A stretch of 31,871 bases of DNA, taken from contig PWGH01000059.1 in the NCBI GenBank assembly GCA_003555285.1, forward strand, positions 1 through 31,871. The letters run 5' to 3'. The notes beneath the pieces were generated by a model. It had not been told where the DNA came from, did not search any database, and was given only the letters and a program-made list of their open reading frames with translations. This document shows, piece after piece, positions 24,282 to 30,294 of this stretch (positions within the stretch are counted from its first letter, which is position 1; each line of letters opens with the position of its first letter). Both the position numbers and the translations under genes were made by a program. This stretch comes from Thioalkalivibrio sp. GTDB taxonomy: Bacteria; Pseudomonadota; Gammaproteobacteria; Ectothiorhodospirales; Ectothiorhodospiraceae.

Positions 24282-24943
24282 ACCGCACGGTGTCCTGCGC
24301 CCACGCCGATGCGCCTCCCCAGTACCGTCTGGCGGTTCGACAGGCCGTGGCCCTGACTTTCGACGACGGCCCCGATCCGCGCCATACCGGCGCGCTGCTG
24401 GATCTGTTGGCCGCGGCCGGGGCCGCCGCGAGCTTTTTCCTGATCGGCCGTCAGGCCGAATGCCACCCCGACCTGGTGTGGCGCATCCTGGCCGAGGGAC
24501 ACAGCATCGGCAACCATGGCTGGGGACATCAGCACCCGTGGTGGCAACGTGCCGCCGACGCCCGCAGGGATCTGGCGACGGGTGCGGCCGTACTCACGGC
24601 GCTGATGGGGCGTCCACCCCGCTACTACCGGCCGCCGCATGGTCGCTTACGGGCCTGCCTGCAGGCTGAGGCCCGCGCCCACGGGCAACGCATCGTGCTG
24701 TGGACCCGGAGTGGGGTGGATTGGGGACCCTTCGCGACGCCCGCGGCCGTGGCGCGGCGCCTGCGGTCCGTCGGCACCGGCGACATCGTGCTGCTTCACG
24801 ATGGTCGCAATCGCCACAACCGCCCCGAGGTCACCCTGCAGGTTCTGCCAGCGCTCCTGGAGCGGCTGCAACAGCAGGGTATCGCGACCTTGAACCTGGA
24901 TCAGGCCCAGGCCCAGGCCCGGGACGTGGCCAACGCGGGCTGA
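24278..24943 (+). CDS. NodB-type polysaccharide deacetylase (CE4)
   Basis: A 221-residue carbohydrate esterase family 4 deacetylase. Motif 1 is ALTFDDGPDP (metal-binding Asp30), motif 2 is GNHGWGHQHP (His80 and His84, with Gly where Ser/Thr is more usual after His80), motif 3 is YYRPPHGR, motif 4 contains SGVDWG, and motif 5 is IVLLHDG with the catalytic-type His. These enzymes remove N-acetyl groups from GlcNAc-containing glycans. No clear signal peptide is present, so it probably acts in the cytoplasm on a glycolipid made by the first gene, analogous to small-molecule deacetylases rather than peptidoglycan enzymes. The start overlaps the YkoP-like gene by ATGA. Confidence 0.85.
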   Translation: MNRTVSCAHADAPPQYRLAVRQAVALTFDDGPDPRHTGALLDLLAAAGAAASFFLIGRQAECHPDLVWRILAEGHSIGNHGWGHQHPWWQRAADARRDLATGAAVLTALMGRPPRYYRPPHGRLRACLQAEARAHGQRIVLWTRSGVDWGPFATPAAVARRLRSVGTGDIVLLHDGRNRHNRPEVTLQVLPALLERLQQQGIATLNLDQAQAQARDVANAG

Positions 24944-24994
24944 GCCCGATCCGGCATCGATTGACCGCATCGTGTGCGTTCCTGCCGACACTGC

Positions 24995-25000
24995 TATATA
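24995..25000 (+). promoter_or_regulatory. Possible -10 element before the Gly/Tyr-rich secreted protein
   Basis: TATATA, continuing into AGAGG, stands out in GC-rich surroundings 50 nt before ATG 25050. No -35 hexamer is found at 16-18 nt upstream; TTGACC at 24961 is too far. The gene therefore probably has its own promoter, but this site is tentative. Confidence 0.25.
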
Positions 25001-25049
25001 AGAGGCTGAAGATCAGGATCTTTCCTCCCAACCCCCAGGGTTCTCCACC

Positions 25050-25439
25050 ATGCCAATTCCCAGCCTGCCGATCGCTATCCTGCCGACTCCCCCCCTGCGC
25101 AAGGCGCCCAGGCTGCTCGCTATTGCCGCGCTGGTCGGCGCCCTCGCGATCCCCCTGCAGGCCGGTGCCCAGTGGACCAGTCCCGGCTGCATGCTGGCCA
25201 ACCTGTTCGGCATGGGCAGCGTGTCCGGGGGCCTGGGATTCTCCACGCGGGGTCGTCGCCAGGCCTTCGGCTCTCCGTTCTACGGTCCTGTCCATGGCTA
25301 TGGCTATGGCCCCGGCCAGCGGGTGCCGTACGGAGCGTCCTATGCGAGCCCTCCCGGGGGAGGGCTCCACGCTGCTCCGAGAATCTCCTACCCGCCTTTA
25401 CCATCCGCCGCAAACCCCTGGACCTACCAGGGACAATAG
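25050..25439 (+). CDS. Secreted Gly/Pro/Tyr-rich protein of unknown function
   Basis: A 129-residue protein with a signal peptide (basic LRKAPRLLAI, hydrophobic core, cleavage near QAGAQ). The mature part begins WTSPGCMLANLFGMGSV, then becomes rich in Gly, Pro and Tyr: SPFYGPVHGYGYGPGQRVPY. Low-complexity Gly/Tyr-rich secreted proteins of this size occur as sulfur-globule proteins in sulfur-oxidising Chromatiales, and the composition is reminiscent of them, but I see no firm motif. It could equally be an outer-surface or cell-wall-associated protein. It is a single gene with its own likely promoter. Confidence 0.55.
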   Translation: MPIPSLPIAILPTPPLRKAPRLLAIAALVGALAIPLQAGAQWTSPGCMLANLFGMGSVSGGLGFSTRGRRQAFGSPFYGPVHGYGYGPGQRVPYGASYASPPGGGLHAAPRISYPPLPSAANPWTYQGQ

Positions 25440-25568
25440 AACATCGCCCCACTTCGGCCCGTCCGGGGCGGATAGCGGCGCGTCCTGCGCGCTCGCATGG
25501 TCGCCGCACCCGGTGACGTCCCAGTGCCGGCCCGCGCGAGCTGACGATTCTTCAGCAGATGTGGAGCA

Positions 25569-26324
25569 TCAACACACGGGGTTTGCCTCTCGACTCGGGC
25601 AATCGCTGCGCACCGGACGCGCCTCGGCCAACCAGCCCGCGATTCCGGCCTCGGCGTGGTAGACCTCTGCGAATCCGGCCTGCTCCACCAGGGCCCGAGC
25701 CAGCACGCCGGTGCGGTTACCGACGCGGCAGATCAGCACCACGGGCTCATCGGGCTGCACCGTCGCCAGCAGTTCGGCCCCGAACTCCGGCCGGAAACGG
25801 CCGTCGGCATCGAAGGCGGTAATCCGATGGCTTCCCGCAACCACACCGGTCTCGGCCCATTCCTCGGCCCGGCGGATATCGATCACGGTGACGTTCGCGG
25901 TCAACTTGTCGGCGACACCCGCATTGTCCAGGTGACCGAAGGGCGCGCGCTGGATCTCGAGGAGTTCGACCTCGAAACGCAGGGTGGCATCCGGCGGAAT
26001 CACGCCGCCGGCGCCGCGGGATCCATACCCCAGTTCGGGCGGAATGAGCAGTTCACGCACGCCCCCGACGCGCATGCCCTCGAGGCCCTGCTCCCAACCG
26101 GCGATCACCTGCCCGGCCCCGAGGGTCAGCTCGAAGGGCTGGTTGCGATTGTGACTGGAATCGAAGACCGTGCCGTCCTCGAGCCAGCCGGTGTAGTGCA
26201 CGGTCACCGTGTCGTGGCGAGTGGCCGGGGGACCCTCCCCCATTTCGATGTCGCGGATCTGCAGGTCCTGGCCCAGCACCAGGGCCGGCCATAGGAACAG
26301 GAATGCGAAGGACCATACTTTCAT
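25569..26324 (-). CDS. Periplasmic FKBP-type peptidyl-prolyl isomerase fused to rhodanese
   Basis: A 251-residue two-domain protein. A signal peptide ([18 protein letters not shown]) is followed at about 25-130 by an FKBP domain: [64 protein letters not shown]. Residues about 140-240 form a rhodanese domain: [20 protein letters not shown], active-site loop [14 protein letters not shown] with the persulfide-type Cys, and AGIAGWLAE. Active-site residues of both halves look intact. The protein should be exported, so the combined domains may act in periplasmic folding and sulfur or thiol chemistry. ATG 26324 follows GGAG by 7 nt. Confidence 0.88.
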   Translation of the reverse strand: MKVWSFAFLFLWPALVLGQDLQIRDIEMGEGPPATRHDTVTVHYTGWLEDGTVFDSSHNRNQPFELTLGAGQVIAGWEQGLEGMRVGGVRELLIPPELGYGSRGAGGVIPPDATLRFEVELLEIQRAPFGHLDNAGVADKLTANVTVIDIRRAEEWAETGVVAGSHRITAFDADGRFRPEFGAELLATVQPDEPVVLICRVGNRTGVLARALVEQAGFAEVYHAEAGIAGWLAEARPVRSDCPSREANPVC

Positions 26325-26711
26325 GGGGGATCTCCAGGGGTGCCTTGGTTTTTGTCGGCCGGCGGGGGGGCCTTCAGGGCGCTGCCCGGGTGGCCGCCGG
26401 AGGTCCATCCTAGTCATCCGCGTAGCTGGTGTCACATGGGTGCCTCGCTTCGAAGGCAGGATCGTTCTCGTGGCCACTGACGCCACCACGGTCGCTGCAG
26501 TGGCCCCTGCTGCCGTCGCCAAACACAGCGGCGATGGCGCCCTCAGGGCTGCTGCCGGACCGACGGATCCGGGTCGAAATCGGCCGAAGGCGGGATGCCC
26601 TCCTGGGTTATAGGTGCAGCAAGAAGGTCAAGGCTGGCCGGTGGTACGATCAACACGGCGCAGACCACCTGATCCCCAACCCAAGGGCAACACAAATCAA
26701 GGGCAACTTAG
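26325..26711. other. Intergenic region with 10-bp direct repeat
   Basis: No convincing gene is seen in these 387 nt; frames open here lack start sites and family resemblance. CAAGGGCAAC occurs twice, at 26682-26691 and 26698-26707, just before the DUF6505-like start and 16 nt apart in phase. It could be a regulator half-site pair or chance. No clear promoter hexamers were found. Confidence 0.3.
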
Positions 26712-27206
26712 ATGAACAACGATCAAATGCTGCGGGTCCTGCGGCTCGACGGCTCCGATGCACGCATCTACGATCCCGTGGCGGTGCCGGGAGAATGGGC
26801 GGTCCCGGGTAGCTTTCATTTCTGGGACGGTGATCCGGAGCGGCTGTCCACGCCGCAGCGGCAGGCGTTCAGTACCGGCTTCCTCGGCATCGGCAGCTTC
26901 GGCTGGACGACGCTGGTCGCAGTGGCCCAGATCGGACCGTCCGAACTGGAGCAGATCACGCACCAACTCGCAGAACACCTGGTCGAGGCCTTCGGGGCCC
27001 CGGACGTCGCTACGGCGCTGCCGGCCGCGCGCGAGGAAATCGCCTTCGCCCAGAGCCTATGCGAGCACCCGTTGGGTACGATCATCGCGCTCAGCCGCCA
27101 GATTGACGGTCAGGAACTCAGCGAGGACTTTCGTCAGTGGGCGCCCCCCTCGGAGATCGACCATGACCAGGTCCGGCTCTTCGGGGTCGATCCGCAGGAT
27201 CCATGA
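26712..27206 (+). CDS. DUF6505-like small protein
   Basis: A 164-residue acidic soluble protein without signal peptide or membrane helix. The N-terminus MLRVLRLDGSDARIYDPVAV followed by GEWAVPGSFHFWDGDPE resembles my recollection of the DUF6505 family, so the name is provisional. Later parts (GFLGIGSFGWTTLVAVAQI and an amphipathic helix ELEQITHQLAEHLVEAFG) look like a folded mixed alpha/beta domain. Function is unknown. ATG 26712 has only a weak upstream site. It is a single plus-strand gene, convergent with the PLDc_N gene that ends 38 nt downstream. Confidence 0.55.
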   Translation: MNNDQMLRVLRLDGSDARIYDPVAVPGEWAVPGSFHFWDGDPERLSTPQRQAFSTGFLGIGSFGWTTLVAVAQIGPSELEQITHQLAEHLVEAFGAPDVATALPAAREEIAFAQSLCEHPLGTIIALSRQIDGQELSEDFRQWAPPSEIDHDQVRLFGVDPQDP

Positions 27207-27243
27207 CCCGTCACGCCCCGCTGGCGCCGGCCTGCTTTGGGCG

Positions 27244-27423
27244 CTATCCCTTGGGACCCAACAACAGCCAGATGATCAGTCCAATCAAGGGGAAAAAGAG
27301 CAGAATCAGGATCCACAGGATCTTCGCCACCGGCCCGGCGGCACTCTTGGCGACCTTGACGATGGCCCAGATCACGATGATCAGCCAGATCAGACCGAGG
27401 ATGCCGGTCAATTCGATTCCCAT
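27244..27423 (-). CDS. PLDc_N small membrane protein, copy B
   Basis: A 59-residue protein with two transmembrane helices (about 7-26 and 34-54) ending in LLLGPKG. The pattern of a first helix ending in WAI.KVA, a short loop, then LWILILLFFPLIGLIIW matches the PLDc_N (phospholipase D/cardiolipin synthase N-terminal) domain found as a free-standing unit. Such proteins are membrane stress or envelope factors of unclear role. ATG 27423 follows CGAGGAG. A near-identical gene of exactly the same length lies 198 nt upstream on the same strand, indicating recent tandem duplication. Confidence 0.78.
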   Translation of the reverse strand: MGIELTGILGLIWLIIVIWAIVKVAKSAAGPVAKILWILILLFFPLIGLIIWLLLGPKG

Positions 27424-27621
27424 CTGAATTCTCCTCGTGGAAAGGATCGGGTGGCGAAAACGCGACCGTTGCAGATGATGCTCGATGGAGTGGGGTGTCG
27501 AACGGGCGCTGCAGGGGGTGCTGGACATGGCCAGTGTGCTCGGGCGACGTTGCGAGTATCCGACCCGCCCGCGATGAGTGTCAACACAGAAGAATACGGT
27601 CCGGGCGGACGCCGAGTGACG

Positions 27622-27801
27622 TCATCCTCGGGGGCCGAAAAAGAACCAGATGATCAGCCCGATAAGCGGAAACAGCAACAGAGCCAGGATCCACAGCACC
27701 TTCGCCAACGGTGTGGCGGTGCTCATCGCCACCTTGATGATCGCCCACACCACCAGGATCAGCCAGATCAGTCCCAACAGGCCTCCCACTTCCATACGCA
27801 T
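27622..27801 (-). CDS. PLDc_N small membrane protein, copy A
   Basis: A 59-residue two-helix membrane protein (about 6-26 and 34-54), with GLIWLILVVWAIIKVAMS and LWILALLLFPLIGLIIWF, a clear paralogue of copy B. The start is ATG 27801 (GGAG 7 nt upstream); a TTG at 27807 is an in-frame alternative. It lies 45 nt downstream of the lipoprotein gene, so lipoprotein, copy A and perhaps copy B may form one minus-strand unit. The helices are most conserved between copies, while the loop (AMSTATPLAKV versus AKSAAGPVAKI) differs. Confidence 0.78.
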   Translation of the reverse strand: MRMEVGGLLGLIWLILVVWAIIKVAMSTATPLAKVLWILALLLFPLIGLIIWFFFGPRG

Positions 27802-27846
27802 CCGCAATCTCCTTTTGAACGCTCAAGGGTATACCTATTCTCCGGC

Positions 27847-28410
27847 CTATTCTCCGCGCAGGCGCAGACTGGCCACCGCGCCCAAGGTCTCTCGGATGGC
27901 CTTGATGCTGGGGGGCGTGGCCTTCCACGGCTCGGCGTAGATCCCCTTGCACGTCAGGCGCCGGACATCGGGCTGGTGGTCGCTGTGCAGCCAGAGGTGA
28001 TAGCCCTGCCAGGTGCGATTATCGCCGGAGTCCCACGAGAACCCAGCGCCCAATGCCGCGACCGTCACGGCCGCCGCACGCTTGCTCGTGTGCTCGGATG
28101 TCCGTTGCACGCGCGAAACCTCGAACACCCCCGGATCGACGATCTGCGCCCGCTCTCGATCCAGGGTGGCGATCTCCAGGTTGCAGCTCGGGGCATACCA
28201 GTCCCGGCCGGCTGCCGATTGCCCGCGGACGAACCAGACACGGGTGCTCCCCGGTGGGATCCGCAGTGGCTGATGCAACTCGATCACCGAGCCCACCGGC
28301 ACCATGGAATACGGCGAAGCCGGATCCGCCGGCACCGTCACCAACGCGCACCCGGATACGCCGCCGACCACCAGAGACAACGCCCACAACCACACCGACG
28401 CCTTGCCCAC
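27847..28410 (-). CDS. Predicted lipoprotein of unknown function
   Basis: A 187-residue lipoprotein: short basic start, hydrophobic core LWALSLVVG, lipobox GVSGC with Cys21. The mature part (VPVGSVIELHQPLRIPPGST, VWFVRGQSA, APSCNLEIATLDRERAQIVD, EVSRVQRTSEH) looks like a beta-rich outer-membrane lipoprotein, with a conserved-looking Cys in PSCNLEI and another in RLTCKGI that may pair. I do not recognise a named family. GTG 28410 is preferred because GAGGAG lies 7 nt upstream. The PLDc_N genes downstream may share its transcript. Confidence 0.7.
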   Translation of the reverse strand: MGKASVWLWALSLVVGGVSGCALVTVPADPASPYSMVPVGSVIELHQPLRIPPGSTRVWFVRGQSAAGRDWYAPSCNLEIATLDRERAQIVDPGVFEVSRVQRTSEHTSKRAAAVTVAALGAGFSWDSGDNRTWQGYHLWLHSDHQPDVRRLTCKGIYAEPWKATPPSIKAIRETLGAVASLRLRGE

Positions 28411-28535
28411 GGGCTGCTCCTCAAAACCGCCAGCGTTCCTTGAAAGCGCAAGCGTAGGGAACCGCTTGCAAACGCGTCAATGCGCAGGAACCCCCAAACG
28501 CGGCCGGCCGCGGAGGGCCGAACCCGATGGACGAT

Positions 28536-28979
28536 TCAGACGTGCTGGGGCGCGGGATCAGCGCCCTCGACGCGACGCGCCAAGGGATACAATTCTTCGA
28601 ATTCTGCGCGAATGCGTTCGGACATCAGCCGGAAGATATCCTCCGCTTCGGCCAGGAAACGCGGATGATCATCGATGTAAAGGCCGCGCTGACACCAGCG
28701 ACTGACGAAGTCGTTGAAGAGCTTCTTGATCTCCTTCTCCCCCTCGAGAAAGCGTCGGGCCGTGTTGTTGATCGCCAGATCGGAATTGGTCAGCAGGTCA
28801 CGATAGATAAAGGTGTTGTTGCGCTTGAAATGATCCTGAATGTACATCACATATTGATCGAGGAGATCGCTCGCGACCTGGGTATCGCACAGTTCCCGTT
28901 CGCGCACCAGATAGGCAAGCACCTTCGTCAGTTCGGCAATCTCATGGTTTTGTCGGCTCAATAAATCGAACGAGATCAT
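28536..28979 (-). CDS. Hemerythrin-like four-helix protein
   Basis: A 147-residue helical protein that looks like a hemerythrin-type helical bundle: SRQNHEIAELTKVLAYLVRE with His12 on the first helix, LDQYVMYIQDHFKRNN with His50 on the second, and DDHPRFLAEAEDIFRLM with His105. The full five-His, two-carboxylate ligand set of oxygen-binding hemerythrins is not evident: no HxxxE at His50 and few other His residues. It may therefore bind a different metal centre or none. ATG 28979 is chosen because GGAGGA lies 9 nt upstream; the GTG at 28988 is too close to that site. It is a monocistronic-looking minus-strand gene. Confidence 0.6.
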   Translation of the reverse strand: MISFDLLSRQNHEIAELTKVLAYLVRERELCDTQVASDLLDQYVMYIQDHFKRNNTFIYRDLLTNSDLAINNTARRFLEGEKEIKKLFNDFVSRWCQRGLYIDDHPRFLAEAEDIFRLMSERIRAEFEELYPLARRVEGADPAPQHV

Positions 28980-29474
28980 GGTGTTCACTCCTCCTGTTGT
29001 TTTTTTAACCCAAGTTGTTTTTGTCCCGGGCTTCCCTTTGCGATGCAGGCTCCACCCTCTTCGTTACGCAGCTTCCGTGTCAGCCCCTGCTGCCTGGCGC
29101 CATACCTGTATGAGCGTAGACCATGCCGCCGCCCTGTAGGAGGCGAACCCCCTCGGCGACCGCCCTGACGCGGGAAAACCTGTCGCCCGGAGGCTGGCCT
29201 CCTACAGGAGCAGACCCAGAAGCAGCGTCACGCAAGGACCGCAATTCAACCCATGCGATTGGCCGGAACTTCGAATGGACTCCTTCGTCGCTTCTATATG
29301 AACCGAGGTTTCCTGAAGCTCGGATGTGTCGCCGAAACGGCGCACCCGTTGCGCGTGATCGCGCAGCGCTGCACAACGCAGGTGCAGCAAAATCGACGCT
29401 GAGAAGATCGGGAGAACCGGCTCCAGCGTTTGTCGAGTGGAATGTGCACAAAGAAGAGAAGGAGGAGAAGAATC
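28980..29474. other. Divergent intergenic region with long inverted repeat
   Basis: No protein gene is supported in these 495 nt. It contains the 12-bp inverted repeat described separately and, at about 28997-29030, a T-rich run with TTGTTTTT occurring twice next to the hemerythrin-like start. Translated frames here look like random reading. Promoters for the divergent hemerythrin-like and DUF302-like genes must lie here but were not pinned down. Confidence 0.35.
29133..29208. repeat. REP-like element: 12-bp inverted repeat
   Basis: CCTGTAGGAGGC (29133-29144) and GCCTCCTACAGG (29197-29208) are perfect inverted arms around a 52-nt centre. The CTGTAGGAG core resembles the start of REP elements common in gammaproteobacteria, so this may be one copy of a genome-wide repeat family. 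Confidence 0.6.
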
Positions 29475-29930
29475 ATGAAAAAACTGATTGCCATGAGCGC
29501 CATCCTGGGTCTGATGATGACCGGCCTCGCCCCGGCGACGGCATCGCCCACGACCACAGATGAAGACTCGATGTTCATCATTCATGACCTGACACAAGGC
29601 CCGGAGAAAACCGCGGCCAACGTGCGTCGTTATGTGGAGGAACACGAAGACTGGCTCTTTCTGGCCGAATTCGGGCTGATGGGTGGCGCGGTTACCGCGA
29701 TGAAGATCTGCTACCTGCCCATCGGCCAGGACATCGGCGCCGCGGGAATGCAGGTGACTGCGATGATGCCCTGCGGTCATCTGGCCTTCTATGAAGAGGA
29801 CGGCCAGTCGCGTCTTTCCCGCTTGAGCCTGGAATTCATGACGACACTGCACCCCGACCCCAATCTCGAGCGAGCCGTTCTGAAGGGTGAGCCGGCCCTC
29901 ACCGACATGCTCGAAGAGGTGCTCGACTAG
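29475..29930 (+). CDS. Secreted DUF302-like protein
   Basis: A 151-residue exported protein: signal peptide MKKLIAMSAILGLMMTGLAP with cleavage near TAS. The mature part has SMFIIHDLTQGPEKTAANVR, a helix, then MKICYLPIGQDIGAAGMQV, TAMMPCGHLAFYEEDG and a C-terminal helix with FMTTLHPDPNLERAV. The CY.PIG motif and the MPCGHLA motif are what I associate with DUF302 proteins, whose ligand and role are unclear; some are linked to sulfur compound metabolism. The two Cys could form a disulfide or metal site. ATG 29475 follows GGAGGAG. Confidence 0.7.
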   Translation: MKKLIAMSAILGLMMTGLAPATASPTTTDEDSMFIIHDLTQGPEKTAANVRRYVEEHEDWLFLAEFGLMGGAVTAMKICYLPIGQDIGAAGMQVTAMMPCGHLAFYEEDGQSRLSRLSLEFMTTLHPDPNLERAVLKGEPALTDMLEEVLD

Positions 29931-29971
29931 CAGGGAACGGCCACCCGCATCCCGGCATCGGAGGCTGGAAA

Positions 29972-29999
29972 GGCGCCTCATGCGGCCGCATGAGGCGCC
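29972..29999. terminator. Perfect 28-bp palindrome, possible terminator or protein site
   Basis: GGCGCCTCATGC followed by GGCC and GCATGAGGCGCC is a perfect 28-bp palindrome, 42 nt after the DUF302-like stop. As RNA it would form a very stable hairpin, but no T-run follows on the plus strand; on the minus strand TTT follows immediately. It could be a terminator for the upstream gene or a protein-binding site. Confidence 0.45.
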
Positions 30000-30044
30000 G
30001 TTGCGGGCGAATCCGAAGCACATGAGCCACCGGCGCGCTCGTCG

Positions 30045-30203
30045 ATGACCACCAGCCTCGGGGATACGCTCGCCGATACGCCGGAACTGTATAGGCCGCA
30101 CGGCGTCCAACTCATCAGCAAGCCGTATGTAGCCATGCAGCGTTCTGCACCCTCACGCCATTGCGTCCCGCGGCCTAGCGATCGCTCCAGGGTCAGCCAC
30201 TGA
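30045..30203 (+). pseudogene. Possible remnant of a response-regulator receiver domain
   Basis: A 52-codon frame whose start, TSLGDTLADTPELYRPHGVQ followed by LISKPY, resembles the C-terminal half of a two-component receiver domain (variable loop, then the invariant Lys-Pro before a final helix). The rest, from VAMQRSAP on, looks non-conserved, and no upstream Asp-containing part remains. It may be a decayed fragment or chance resemblance. Confidence 0.2.
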
Positions 30204-30294
30204 GCGACCGCCGGCGGGTCCGGTTGCCGCCACGCTGCACACCCCGGTGCCGACGGCGTGTTCGCACCGTGTTTCAAGAGGAGAAGCCACTCTT

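Noticed and set aside
25445..25470. GC hairpin (CGCCCC and GGGGCG) as a terminator after the Gly/Tyr-rich gene
   Set aside because: The 6-bp stem encloses a 14-nt loop and has no T-run on either strand, so it is too weak to call.
29978..30277. Minus-strand 99-codon frame upstream of prkA
   Set aside because: It lacks a ribosome site and recognisable motif, and it runs into the 28-bp palindrome.
29931..30294. Sigma-54 promoter for prkA
   Set aside because: I looked for GGCAC and TTGC elements at the required spacing, since PrkA genes can be nitrogen-regulated, and found none.
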